A stretch of DNA of 64,000 nt from Suillus spraguei (taxonomy: Eukaryota > Basidiomycota > Agaricomycetes > Boletales > Suillaceae): the NCBI GenBank assembly GCA_016800925.1, contig JABCPU010000193.1, forward strand, positions 1 through 64,000, read 5' to 3'. Positions within the stretch are counted from its first letter, which is position 1, and each line of letters opens with the position of its first letter. The notes under the pieces are model-generated. The model saw only the letters and a list, made by a program, of their open reading frames with translations. It had not been told where the DNA came from and searched no databases. Shown here in pieces: positions 10,401 to 24,200 of this stretch. The position numbers were made by a program, and so were the translations under genes.

Positions 10401-12201
10401 TATTTTATCATACCATACATGCCAGGGAGCTTCTAGCCAGACCTTAGAGCATCATGTGATAAAATAGGGGAATCTACCCGTGGAAAGTCGAAGTAACGGT
10501 ACTCATTTCACGATCCCCACGTGACAATCCCTTCGGAAAAGAACGCGGTATTCACGCTATTATAGTATACTGCAGATCAGGAATGACGCAGACATGTGCA
10601 CGTGGTGGTCCTTTATATAGCGATCGAAATGCGTATTAACATTGAATATTTTGGTGATCAGATTCAGAACAATAGTCCAGACACACGTTCCATCTGTAGC
10701 GCCGCGCCGCGCCGCGTAAATCTTCTCGTAAGAAGTGAGCACAGTAGGGGCTGCAAATCTATAAAAGACGTTGAACGGGAACGACGGCGGTGCCACAAGT
10801 GGGGGATCTGCGCTGCAAGTCTGATCATTACTGGATGGGCGGGGTGAGGACGTCGAGAAGGAGAAGTGAACGGAGGACTCGGCTTGGGTATGATCCATCT
10901 AGATTCACACACTAGTGGGTTCGAATGCTGACTGCGAGCATCAGTGTTAGCACGAGTGACACAATTGATAGACAATAAGACTGTTTTTGGCGACTGCGTT
11001 TTCTGGCTAGTGTGCGACGGCTCGAAGACATGAATGGGGAGTCGGGACTTTAATACCAGTTATGAATGCACAGAGTGAGGGAATAAGAAGACAAGCATGG
11101 GGTATAGTGTAGAAAAGAACTGCGATATTGATAGCACTGACAGTCCTAGGTACGCGCGCGAACGTGAACTGAAGATGTGACGCGTTTGTCGAAGTCAATC
11201 ACATGGGAGGTTGCGGAGCTAAAGGATCCAAAGTGGTGCCCGACACGGAGTGCGTGGGGGCGCGGAAATGAAAGTTAATGACGTGTCACCTGAAGGAGGG
11301 CACATCTGACCATGTAAGTCAACTAGTGGTAGAGCATTCCATAGTTAGCCTGGCACGTCATGAAAGAAGCGTGGCGCAAACCATGGCGCATGTCGAGGAC
11401 ACCACAACACAAAAAGGGGTGACGCGAAGGAAGGCGTATCGTGGCGGCCGGGGTATTGATGATCACGTGAGGATATAAAAGTTGGGAGAGAGTACATGAT
11501 GCGCACAGAGGGAAGCATGTAATATATAAAGGCGGCGTACCAGGAGCGGGGATGAACGGGGAGCAACTGAATGAGAGCCTTGAAATAGTAGTGAGCTGTG
11601 CTAAAGAAGGTGTCGTAAGGTACGTAGTAGGAGCACGCGGTATTGTAGCCCTGCGTCATAGTGAAAATTTCAAGTTATTGAATTGGTTTGGAAATCGGAA
11701 TACAAAACATTGTCGAATTTCGGTGAATTGCACAGATTCTGAAGCTGTGATCTGAGGCTGACCGGTTAGTCATCGATGGCCGAATTAGCGAAGGTTGTGA
11801 TTGGGTGGCGGTAAATTATCAAGTATTTCTTACGGGAGTTGGATATCGAGTTAAATAAGGAGCAGCCATGTGTTCAGTTTTGTCTACTTCGTCTCGTCCT
11901 CGTTCGACATCGAAGCATCCAGGCCAGCCATACAATGCATATGCTGCAACTCGTTTACTGAACGATATACGATACATCTCAACACACGACTCTCGGATTG
12001 CCAATTGGGAACCCGGTGATTCGCAGAACCGGGTGCACGCTGGGAAGTTCAGCGCTCGAGGACGACCAGTGTGGATTTGCTTTAGATCAAGACAAACATA
12101 ATCATCCAACCGGAAGGACTACTCGAGGACTACTCTAGAGCTATCATCATCTTTCACGATAAAAAGAATCGATCTGGCTTTAATATAATACACCAGTCGG
12201 C
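7446..12201. other. Gene-poor stretch
   Basis: No protein family, RNA gene or transposon domain was recognised here. The open frames are all under about 115 codons and look random. A 77-codon plus frame starting at 11868 ends 100 bp before the regulator gene and could be in its leader, but nothing supports it as a gene. A TTTAATATAATA stretch at 12178-12189 is a possible TATA-like element for the downstream gene. A short GCCGC repeat lies near 10699-10716. Confidence 0.5.
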
Positions 12202-15200
12202 ATGTCAAACCGCCGGTCCTCAGCTGATGTCGATCAAACTCATTCCGCAAACCCTTCTTCCGGTTGTAAGTACCTAGCATTTCATTATTCTAACTAATTA
12301 ACCTTCATCTCTCCCTGTCCGAACAGTGCGCGAACAACTACAAGATAACCAGCACCATTCTCAAGGACATTCCCTTTCTTCTTCTACTTCTACTTCTTTC
12401 CACCAATCCACTCCCGCACCACCACCTACAGGTCACCACCAGTGGTTTCAAAACTCTCAACAGATGATCGTCGCCAACTCTTCCTTCTATGACCCCACTC
12501 AAGCCTCGGGCTTCACAGCCCACCAACCTACTATGAACGTCTGGGATACCCAATTCACAGGTCCAGGTGAACAATACTTTACCCCCCAGCAGCCTTATCG
12601 CTTTGAAGGAGCACCGACCAGCCAGTATTCATTTCCTCCAGACCAACTTCAACAACAACGCTCCGTTATGCCCGCTTCACGGCGCTCGGGACGTGGTAGT
12701 GCCCGGTACCATAGGCAAGGTGACGCGCAAACCCAGGTCAGTTTTTGATTCCGCCTATCATGTGATCTCCAATCCTATTAGGGTTCTGCCTTACCTTTTT
12801 TCGTTTATTCAACCCCTTTATATTCACTTTCTTCATTCCATATTCCATATTTCTTTTGTCTTTCTCTATCCTCTCTCTCATGCACCCTTTCCAGCAATAT
12901 TCACAAGTCCCTCCTTCCGTTCCCCCAAATCCTCCGTCAACCCAAATTCTCCCTCCTCAACCATCTCAAGAGCCAACAGGCCAAGCTCTCGCTGCACAAC
13001 GTACCACTCAATTAATATCAGGTCAATTCTCACCAGTTCAGGCCGAACACCAGTACTCGGCTCAGCAGTCCCAGCCCCATTTCTCCCCTCCTCCTACCCA
13101 GTCCCAATTCCAGATCCAACAAACCCAATTCCCCACCGCCCATCAGTTTCCCCAGAGTCAGGCTCAAGCTAGGCCGCAGAGTCAGTTCTCACAAACCCAT
13201 CATCCTCAGGTCCCATCGCAATCGCACGCACATACTCACATTACAACCCAATCTCGTACTCATCCCCCATCACAATCGCATACCCACCCTCATGTCCAGT
13301 CACATACCCAATCTCAACCTCAGGTTCACGCCCCTCCGAATCTACCCCAACAGTCTCAACACTATTCGGGGCTGCCGGATTCGTATTACCTTCAGAGCGA
13401 TATGTATTATCTGAATACACAGGGGAGTCAGAGTGCGTCTAGTCTTGTGAGTGTCTTTTCTGATTATTTTGGTTTTAAAATTTTCGGAGGGATATTTTTG
13501 GATGCAGTATACGTCAACAGGCGGCTATTCCCTTATACTTTGTGTCTCATTGTTCCATCTTTGATCATTGATCGTGATGGGATAGTCTCTTTCCTTATTC
13601 TTCGTGTCTTGTTCGCTTCCATTTTTTGCGCTGGCCAGGCCGCTTTTTTCAGATGTGGTTCGACGGGCTTAGGCACATGCGCCAGTGTATGGGTACTATA
13701 ATTTGTGCCTCGTTCTCTTCTTTCTGGAGTTCAACGGCGTACATAAACACGCTCATGTCCACTTCACACCCCTCTCATTTTGTATGATCGATCGTTTCAC
13801 ATTACTTGTTCTCCTCGCCTCGCAGAACGGTCCAACACGGATCGTTCTAACTTCCTCGATCATGCCCGACTTGAAATTAACGTTTGAACCACTGATTGGT
13901 TGACAGTACTCGCAGACAGAGTACGGCCAGTCTTGTGAGTGTTTTAACGCTTGCTTTTTCAGGGCATGCTTGTTTCCTATTTGATGGTGCATTATTACGC
14001 CAATGGATTGACAAATCCCCTTTTCTTATACTTTGTGCCTCGCTTTTTTATTTTTTATTATCGTTCCTTCTGTAATTCGTTCTTTATTGTCATATTCGAT
14101 CTTCAATCGTGCTGACGATTAATCATTTATGCTACCCTTCCTATTCTCTTCCGCGGAACCATCTAACACGCAACATTCTACTCAACTTCCTCGATCTCAC
14201 CCGACTTACGACGACTTTTTGATTGCCAGCACTCCACACATGCGCCCACGTCCACGCCCCACGCGCACTCGATTTCACCTCACTCGCCTTTTGCGAGCTT
14301 TGGGCCTCATACGCCACCTACGCCTTCTGGTGATGCAGGTGCAGGTGGTGAGTGTTTTTTATGTTACTTTATTGTCTTCCTTTTGCTTGTTATTTTCATT
14401 TTCCTATCGATGGCTTGGGCTTTCTTTGTCCACTTGAATTGCCTCGTGTCCAATTCTGCTCGTGTTTCGGTTTCTCCATCGCTCCACGAGGCGTGCATCG
14501 AGTTGCGGAAGCGTGCGGACCGTCTGCCCGAACACGCGATGTCATGCTTATTTTGCTGCGTGCTACTCATTTCGTGTACGAAATTCTCGACACCTTGGCC
14601 TCCGTTTATCAGTTTTTTTTTTTTCATATCGAGGAACGTTACACGTTCCTCGATTATCAGTCATTTTGGCGCGGGGTCAATACATGCGCCTGAACACATG
14701 ATGCCGTGTTTATTGGCTGCGGACGACTCTGGACGAAACTTTTGATAAATTATTGTCAAGAGATCAACAGTTTGGGGTTATTTCATACTTAAAACAGGGG
14801 AGGCGTCTTCCTGGCTTAGGGTCGTTCAACGTCTATTGATGGGACTCTTGGCACATTGTTCGGAATTTGCGCATAAAGTGCGGGTCATAATGATTTACGC
14901 GCTGACGTTAATCACCTCGTGGTCAACTAGCGCCCCGGCACCGTTGGCCCATCGCACCCGAACACCATCAAATTTTCATGTTTTCATGTTACAGCATCTT
15001 TTTGCTACCATCTATTGCGGGGTTCCGTATCTTCTAGTGCACTGTGCTGACCCTCATCTCTTTCTATTCTACTTCTGATACGAACAGGTCCCTTGCTTGG
15101 ACTTCCGCGCTCGCACGACTCTGTCTCCCCGGCCTCGTACGCGAGCCACCCTACGTCCTCCTCATTTGACGATTCGTCTTCGGGGCATCCAGCATCGTCT

Positions 15201-18200
15201 GTGAGCTCGGGTGTTGCACATATGACTTCACAGGGTATGGGACATGCTGCCACTTCGTCGATCTCGACTGTCACCCCTGGATCGCCGCCAATTGCCGCGG
15301 CGCCACAGCCACAACAACAACAGCAACAGCAGCAACAGCGTGTGCAGATACGTCAGCGCCCGATTATGCCGATCACTGCAGCCACGACGACAGCGGCTCA
15401 AGCAGGTCCTGCACAACCTTCAGTCGTACCGAAGCCGCCCGCTCCTCGCCCCGCAACAAACCGAAGGGCTCGTGCTCCAAAGCGACCAAGGCCATCGACG
15501 TCTCAGGGTGGTGGGGGTGGAGGTGGGGATAGTGATGATGATAGTGACGACGACGATGTGGTAGAATGGAGTGGACCATCTATGCCTTCACAGGGCGCGG
15601 CCACAGGGATGCCGGGCCAACGCAAGTGAGTGACCTTGCGCGATTGTCGAATCGGGAATAGTGTGCTGATCGGGTCGTGTTTTGTACGTTTCCTTCCTTT
15701 TCTGTTTCCTCGCTTGCTTTCGTGGACGCCTCCGTATGTTGGTCGTATTCCGGGGTCGTGCTGCTGCAAATGGTTTGATTCGCCTGATCCTTGTGTGGTA
15801 ACTAAACTCATTTGTGTTGGCGCAACGGCCTTGTCCTGATCTCTTGCGCGCTTGATAACACTGGCTTCAATGGCGACTTCTCTGGTCATGTCAATTACTC
15901 GCCCTGATACTAACCAACTCGATCGACATTGGATCCGATTCCATGACTCTTTAATGATGTCACTGCGGCCAAAATAATCGAACTAACCTGGACGTGTGTA
16001 CGACCTTGATGGCACGCATGATCTTGTATGCTGGATGAAACTTTGCTTTCCCGCTGCGCTTCATCCTTATGTCTTGGTTCTGGTTGCGGTGTCGTCTTCT
16101 TTATCACACAATTTCCGCTGACATCGTGCTCCCTGCATATTTGCACTTGTCAATTGCGTTTGCTCCTTCCGCTTCCTCACAAATTATTGTTTTGTGATCG
16201 TGACACTATCGTTATTTTTTCATTCCGGACTGCGATACGCGCTGGTCGGATGTGCTTTAACTTGTGCACTTCCACGTTTGTTTCGTTCTTTCTTTTTTTG
16301 TCGCCTTTTCATTGGTGTTTGTACCCTTGGCGCGGATGGCTATGTTCTGTTTCGCTAAATCTTCATCCTTTCCCACTCAAAACTCTTGCTGCGGTTCATC
16401 TCACCTGCGCAACGTTTGGCTCGGCCCTTCAATTTGTGATCGTTGCGGGTATCTTGTTGCTAAAATTTCTACACAACCTTCGATTGACATTCCGGCTATA
16501 TCTACCGATATTCCCGTGCCGACTCCCGACTTCGGCGGTCTTTCCGCTCCGGCTACATTTGTTACCGACACTAAATTTTGATGTCTCCGCACTGCCGACC
16601 CGACCACTTGACTCTAATTCTGTGCCCCGCTTTTCAATTTCATGATTCTACCGGTTTGACAACCCCATGTCCTGCAACCCGGCTATACGCGCGTTCCACA
16701 CGCCTTCGTCGCCTGCTCCGCTTTGCCTCGTGAAAATACACGCACCGACAATGATGACGATTTTTTTGCCTAATCGACTTGCTTCCCGTCCGGCGCTCGT
16801 TTCTTACCCCACACGTTCCTTTTTTTCGGCTCGGCGATATTTTCCCCGCCAACCACTGCTACGCATCTTCTACCTTTTCCGACTTTGCGCTCTCACGAAT
16901 GCCACTACAGAACAGGAGCGTGTACACATTGTAAACGTCTGAAGGTACGTTATCTTTTTTGTTTGCACTTCCATTCTATACATTATAGTGTTATGATCTG
17001 ATTGCTTACCACATTCTCGTTTTCTTTGATAAATTGATATCCTTGCAATCTACAACACGATGCATTTCGTCATGAATTCATGCTGTCTCCGGCCTACCTC
17101 TGCTTCCGAACATGCCTTGGTATCTGATGTCTGCCTCGGCGAAAACTCGTGCTCTCACTTTCGGACATCTTTTTGGACTGTCGCTTCTCCTTCCTGGGGC
17201 TGTTGCGGATCCCTTGCATGACATCATCCTCGCTCCTGCAACTGAAATCTGCCAACTTCCGGTGATGCGGCTCGTAATCCTTGACTTCCATTCATCTTCT
17301 CATATTACTAATCTCCTATTTCGCTGCTCGGTACGTATCCTCCACTCGGCACGTCTCGAATTGCGAATGTACCCCGCACATTTGTTTGTCGTGTTACCGG
17401 CTTTGGACCCTTTGATGATCGGGATTTAACATTCTCCTCCGAAATGGACCGTTCTCCTCGTTTGGCATGTCATGTGATTGTGACTCGCTTTACTTGATCA
17501 TATTCAATCAATCTGTAACATCGGTTTGTTGTTTCATTCGTCTCCGGTTGACATTACAGATGAAATGCGACTTTCCGGATGGAGCTAGTACCTGCAAACG
17601 TTGCGCAACCGGAGGGCACCCTTGCATCGTAGAGGGTCGTAAACCTAGGACTGCGCCAAAGTGAGTTCACGACTCGTTCTTCTGATTTCAATGCGACGAT
17701 CATCTTTCATTTTGGATATCGTAACTTCTCGTTCTTTATTTGGAACCGGGACACGTCTTTGTACCGAGGCGTTGGCTAGCCGTATTGCTGCCAAGTGAAA
17801 TGGGATGTGACACTCGAGCATATCCATATATGGAGATCTAGGCCGGCCTTGAGTAAACTTTCAATCTTCATTCTCGGTCTTCTCATATCGTCAATTTCTT
17901 CACACTCCTTCCGCTATTCGCCATTCATACTTGGAACCAAGCACAAGTCGTGCTAGTCTTGCGTATCATCGCATTGTCCTGGTTCCTATTTAAACCTGGC
18001 TGCTTTTTGATCATCATTCGTTCACACTTTTTTTTGTTTCTGTTGACTGTCTTGCATATGCCCCGTTCGCGATCTTCATCCATTGATTCGTCTTCGTCTT
18101 CATCGTCGTCCTCATCTTCTGATACTATGTCATCTACGATGTCACAATACTCATATAACCCTCCCCGCGTCAGTAAACGAGAGTATCTCTTGGCTCAGAT

Positions 18201-21200
18201 CCGTCACAAGGATCAGATCATAGAGTCTCTGTTGAAGCAAGTGGGTTGTTCTCCATGATCCTTCGATACATTCATTCACTGACGTCCTTCTGTCGAGCAG
18301 TTGCATAACCCTTACCTTGCGACGCCGCTTTCGGTTGCATCCTACAGAGCAGCGACATCGCCATCTGACAATGACAACATGAATGTTGTTGACTGGCTTG
18401 AGCGTCTGCAGGCTAGTACCAAGCAACCAGGAATGGCCGCGCCTGCCGACCCTAACTTCCTTCGTAATTTGCGTAACCCCTCTGCGGTGACTGTGGATGA
18501 TTCCGAGGATGACGATCCTGAGGCTGAAGAGGGTCCCGTCGAAGAAGAGGACGTCGAGAAAGTCAGGGACTCACTCCCTGATGCTGCCGTGCCTATCGGA
18601 CTACTCGCAAACCTGTCTTTAGATAAGGATAAAGACAAGGGTAAAGGTAGAGGTCGCCAAGGTGGTAACGCTGGCGCAGGTAACACGAAACCTGAAGACG
18701 ATGATGATAATGTGGTAAGTAATGGGTGTTTTCCATGATGCCAGCCCCCTGTTTATGACGGTAATTACTTGCAGGGTGTGGCCAATAAGGAGTATTTTTT
18801 GCCTGGTAAGATGCCATCGTGGAACAATGATACATGCTGTGTCTAATAACTTAGCAGGTCCTGCCTCGAACTTGAATATCCGCAAAACCCTGGTGGAACA
18901 ACACACGCCGGAGATAGTTCTCCACGGACTTGTGAACAATACTGACGTCGAAAAGCTTTTCGATATGTAAGTTCACACAAATCTTTACTTCCCTTTCACT
19001 TACGCATGTCCGTCAACAGATTCTGGAAGCAAATCAATGTAAGTGTATACTTCCAAAGCTGGGAAGAAGCTGCGACTTATCTATCTTGCAGCCATTCATT
19101 GGCCTCCTTGATCCCACGTTACATACACCTCAGTCCATCTTCCAAAGGTGTCCCTTCTTGTTCACCGTTAGTACGTAACTATTCTTTTGACATCCTCTGG
19201 TAAATGCCTGACTTGAGATGCACAGTCTGTGCTATTTCTTCGCGTTATTACAAGGAGAAGTCTGAGATCTATCCTGTTGCTATGCACTTTGCTAAACACT
19301 CTGCGGCTAACGCCCTCACCGACGGCTGGAAATCTATCGAGCTATGTCAAGCTTACATTCTCATGAGCATTTATGCTGTCCCAGCTCGCAAGTGGGAGGA
19401 AGACAGAAGCTGGTTATACACAGGACTTGCGGCGCGGTATGCAATATATACCTTTCGTTTCGTTTCTAGAGCTCATCGTTGTCACTCTAGGATTGCTACA
19501 GACTTGAATTTGCATCAGGTCTCTACGACACAGCCCCAGACGGAGCGCCAGGAGCGAGAGATGTTGAATCGTGCTCGTGTGTGGATGATCTGCTTTAATA
19601 TCGACAGATCAACTGCTACACAGTTCGGCAAACCCTCAACGATTAAGGAGGACTATATCACTCGTCATTCCGCGGACTGGTACAAACAATCTCGTTTCAG
19701 AGACAAGGTGTGTTCCAATATATCGTCTTGTTCCGGAGTTCTGATCAGTAGTATTGAAGTTCGATATCCACCTCTGCGCTTATTCAACGCTTCTTCGTAT
19801 CGTGGGCCGGTTCCATGATGATATTTTCTCGGACCCCAACTCGCCGACTGGTTTAAACAAGGTTTGCGCCCTTCGTTGGCGTCTACTTTGTGACTAAACT
19901 GGCGATGCAGGGTATCAACTTCCTTCAGGTTACGTTGGAACACGATCGTCATCTTACAGACTATTTTGAGGAATGGACTAGACGCTTTAATGAGGAATCT
20001 GACCCTGCAGGTACGATTTCATTCCAGAAACAATGGTCAGGTACGTGCTTATTCCTGTGCCTTAGATCCTGGGAGTGTATTCCGCTGCACTCTGCTACCC
20101 TTGTAAGTTCTGTGTTGCAACCTCCTACGAAACCAGCTGACATGCCTTTAGCTTGGTTAGCTATTCACGCCTTGTCATGTACTCTTTTGGATTTCAACAT
20201 GCCTTCCAACGAGGCATGGAGGCGAGTGACAACGTCTTTCTCGACAAGGTTAATACTGTTATAGCTCCGTATCCAAAGTTATCTTACCGAACTTTATACA
20301 GTGTTTCGATTCTGCAAAGGTGGTCATTAAGCAAATGATTGAGGTGCTGGCACCTAGTGGTCTCATGCGCGCTGCCCCTGATGGTAAGATACTATTCTAA
20401 TCAGCGATGCTCTTGGTCTCATGATATTTCAAGGCCACTTTGTCTTTGCGTCTTTCGCCTCTGCATTCCTACTCAAGGTGAAAGCTTACCTATCCTATGT
20501 GGCGCCCTTCTCACTTCATCATTTAGCTTCTGCGTCCCGAGTTTGCTCAGCTGTTGACCCGTCAGATGGAGGATGAGATCTTCGAACTCATTGGCCGCCT
20601 AATTACGACGCTTCAAGATGTTGCCATTGATGAACGTCACACACCACGCCTATATGCTCGATTCCTTGCCAGCCTTCTTACGAGACATAGGAAGGGTGGA
20701 GGCTCTGTTGGTGGGCGTCTTCAACACGTTCCACCTCAAAGCCAAGTTTCTCGTCAACCTGAATCTCGAAGCTTCACCTCGCAACCTTCGTTGACATCTT
20801 CAGGAACGAGATACTCTGGTGGACCGGCGTCAGGCATGTCGCAGCAGGGACGCGACAGTGATTCCATGCAGATGACTCTCAACCGAGGCTCTCCGTCGCA
20901 GGCATCCACACCTCCTTCCACGACTCCCGTGGTATATCCCGAAGCTGCTTACCCTCGCACTCAGTCCAACCATGGAGCTTTGGATGGCGATATGGATGTT
21001 GGGATGGCAGATGTACTATCGGAGAGCGGGACATTGGCAGCCATGCATGCACTCAACGATGCTTGGTGGGGTAACATGATGATGCCAGGGTACGTTCCGT
21101 CTCTGTTCTTCTCTGCAGCGTGACTGATAGGTTTCAAAGGTTCTCCTGGCCGGAAGGACCACAGTTAAACGGCGTTGCAGAAGTTTACAATCACGGAATA

Positions 21201-21257
21201 CCAGGCATCCACTCAGGCTTTGGAGGGTATACAGCCGAACCACAGCTCGCAATGTAA
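12202..21257 (+). CDS. Zn2Cys6 fungal-specific transcription factor, 23 exons, 1368 aa
   Basis: A nuclear DNA-binding regulator. Exons: 12202-12265, 12327-12736, 12895-13446, 14230-14347, 15088-15625, 16911-16944, 17560-17660, 18174-18240, 18301-18714, 18775-18805, 18858-18966, 19020-19038, 19092-19170, 19226-19436, 19491-19707, 19760-19861, 19911-20010, 20066-20102, 20152-20248, 20302-20383, 20434-20477, 20527-21089, 21140-21257. The total is 4107 nt and the frame is kept at every join. Residues 1-560 are Gln/Ser/Pro/His-rich with a poly-Gln run and an acidic stretch. The zinc cluster is at 565-594 (C-x2-C-x6-C-x8-C-x2-C-x6-C), split by an intron between LK and MKC. A coiled-coil-like KREYLLAQIRHKDQ segment follows (about 607-633), then an acidic linker. 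The Fungal_trans middle homology domain starts near 820 (PFIGLLDP, KSEIYPVAMHFAKHSA, SWLYTGLAARIATDLNLHQ, RVWMICFNIDRSTATQFGKP). Target genes are unknown. Exon 4 and the surrounding introns are the least certain part. Confidence 0.88.
13826..14216 (+). repeat. Diverged internal duplication in the regulator's long introns
   Basis: Two similar segments, near 13826-13880 (CCAACACGGATCGTTC, then CTTCCTCGAT) and 14162-14216 (CTAACACGCAACATTC, then CTTCCTCGATC), lie between exons 3 and 4. The donor-like context AGTCTTGTGAGTGT is at 13441-13454 and, similar, at 13929-13942. CTTATACTTTGTG is at 13532-13544 and 14026-14038. The spacing is roughly 340-490 bp. This points to an old tandem duplication of an exon-intron piece. 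The second AGT...CTT copy (13920-13934) could be a 15-nt in-frame exon but this is unproven. Confidence 0.5.
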
Positions 21258-24200
21258 CTTTTTCGTCTGGAGGACCTTTGGTGATATAACGTCATCAAGA
21301 CTGCCAAATTTCTCTTCCATGATTGGGTTCTTTGGTTATACAGCGGTGCTGTATTCATGATCTTGCTCTCACTACTGTACATTGTATATTTAATCATTCA
21401 TGTGTTCTGTTTCAGAATCTTATGCACTTAGACGATACCATTGATCTCAAATATCTTGACTCGAACTACTACTACCCTCGAGGTGTACATAGGAACCTTT
21501 GAACCATGGCAGTGTTGGGTTGAATCTCTGGCCAGAAGCAAGGGGTAAAAATACCTGAAAGGGTTAGCGCAGGATATTCCGGGTTTGTCTTGAGCTCTAA
21601 ACCGATGCCTCCTAGTCGGACGTTCGCCACAAGTTGCAAAGTACATCACGGAACTAAATTAGCACCTTGATCATTAATTTGGACTCGGCATTCTCTGGCA
21701 CATCATCGAGATTCCGCTGATGGCACCTGAAATGTGCACTTGGCCGAAAAAAATAATTTCGGTCAGTGAGTTGTGCCGTGAGCGCTCAAACAAACAGGGC
21801 ATTAGGCCTTGTCTCCCTAATGCCCCGAGACTCTGCCTCGACTCGCAAATTGACGCCGCTTATTCTGATCGATCATTCAAATCTAATGCAGTCGCAGATC
21901 TACTAACGACGACTCTTCAACGGTTTGAAGGCTAACTTACCACGAGGTCTTTGATCGCATTTCAGGGAAAATTTTGGAGGTTCTCCTACGGAAATTTCCT
22001 TGGGTGATGCAATTTTCTATCAAAGAACCTTCAAAATTGAAACTCTTGTTATACATCATACATCTGCTACGGGATGATTTTTCATGTACAAGAAAGTTGC
22101 AAGGCAGTACTTTTGGTGTCGGTATGGCCTTCTTTTTCTCACTTCATTTCACTGATACATTTCCAAAGTCATATTGGATTCTTTTTTTGCTCGCTGGGGG
22201 ATGATACATGGCTCATACTTTTCCGATGCCTTCTGTCAGGAACAAAGCCGCTAGACTCGCATTATGAGCGCACTGTTTCTCTGTCCAGAGAGCACTTACC
22301 TTCGTAGCATTGCGGCAGGGGAAAATGGTATTGATTATGTGACCGGCGGATGCAACACACTTCCGAAAGATGCGTCCAGTGAAGACATCTGCCTTCGACG
22401 AATCGCCCTCAAGCTCTCAGGTCCTCTTGGCGATCAACACTGTCCCAGAACTCTCAACAAGCAGGTTAAGCATGCTTTGGCCAACACGGCAGCGTCGATG
22501 ATCTCGACACGAGCATACAACTTGGTCGTAAACCATGTCTCTGTGCCTCGAGGGACATGCTGACCGTGGTGGCTACTAGTTGAGCAACTTGGCCTTCTCA
22601 CTTGAACACCACAAGGCAAAGCTAATGACCTCGATGAGGTTGCTGTTATGTGGGCCAAGCGCGGGGTGCTGCACATGAGCAAGAAGGATGTGTTCGCCAT
22701 ACATAGTATTATTTCACACCGACTGCAGGATATATTCGCCCATCCTTGAAATGCGTTTCCTATTTTTATTTTCCTTCCCACCAGAGCGTCTGAGCAAGCT
22801 GATGTGTCAGAGTACTCCTGGGTGATTATAAATGCTCCAAGCATCCTGCAAGTGAAATTAAACATTGTGGTTGTCATGAAACTCACAATGCGGCCATTGT
22901 CAGTCGCCTACTTTCACATCTATAAAGTATCTTCACTCTTTAAATAACGAGAAGGTAATCATGACCCTCAATTATAGCGCTCCTTCATGCGCTCCTGCAC
23001 GTATCATGCTAGTCGTTCCACGCTGGCGAAAATATGAACATCAGTAACTCGGACTTGAAAGACAATGAGAAAAGCCAGGCTCACCCAGGCAATGTGGTGT
23101 TTTTAAAGTAAGTCAAAATCTCATCAGCAGACGGGGATAAAATCGTAACCAACGTGATCGAAATAACAGCAATCATTGCATGAGCATGGAAACCACGTGT
23201 TCATGAAACCGTCCTCTCCGCATTTGTATATAAAATCGTTGCCGTTGTTGTAAGTGGGGCCCGACCCGCACCCCACTATATAGGTGAATAGTCATAAGCA
23301 TGTGGTCTAAGGTTGGCTCTGCAAAAGTGCTCACATGATCCTGGGGGACAGTGTAGGTTCGGCACGCTGGTCGCGAGAACTACGCCGACCATCGCTGTGG
23401 CACTGATGATTACAGTAATAAGTGTCATGACCGACACTTGATGGTGTTGTCTGAATCGAGTACGTTGGCTTTTATACATGACTAGTATAGGATGCGGCCA
23501 AATGATTTGCATATGCCAGCTCACGTGCGAAACAGGCCTCAAATGTGTTGGACACACTCCACGAGTCTAATTTTAGTACATTTTTCGGGGATGTGGTAGA
23601 CGAACCCACCAACCAGAGAAAACAGTAGTAACCAGGTCAGTGGTTGTGGTGTGAGTCGTAACGACGGTGAGCATTTTCTGCGGAATAGTTGGATGAAATC
23701 GTCTCGATATTTCCGATATCACTCACGAGTTGATCCCAAGACTTAGAGTATGCAGAGGATGTGTACTTCAACTTCAATGCAACTCCGGTGGACTTACACA
23801 TCAAGATTCACATAGCCAGCAGCTGACAACAGACGCGAGTTTATCGGTGTGTGTCATTGCGCAGGTTCTGTTATACCCTGGTTGTAGTTAATTAAGCCCT
23901 GGACGATTTGACCGTAACTTATTCATATGATCCGAGAAGAGTGGCTAAACATGGGCGCCATGCTATTATGGCGTGCTTCTGTAACGTTCTGCTTATCGCG
24001 ATATGTACTGGATCACTCACCCGCAATCTAACGTGCAGGATATTCTGCTCTAAACGTCGATAGCCTCAATCGGACTTGCGTTGTGTTGAATGAAGGTCAT
24101 GAAACTGCCTTGAAAAAAGTACATTGTATGATCCTCTGTTCATGTCGACACATACCTGATATGTCCACTCGACGCGAGGGAGGGACATTGTTAGTCATCC

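Noticed and set aside
12567..13172. 201-codon open frame overlapping exons 2-3 of the regulator
   Set aside because: It is in another phase. The Gln/His-rich frame continues across introns with correct splice sites and family-like sequence.
13907..13934. 28-nt exon TACTCGCAG...CAGTCTT in the regulator
   Set aside because: Its length breaks the frame between exon 3 and exon 4; only a 15-nt version (13920-13934) would fit, and that is unproven.
16028..16645. 205-codon plus-strand open frame
   Set aside because: It lies inside the 1285-bp intron of the regulator gene, has C/T-biased composition and no recognisable domain.
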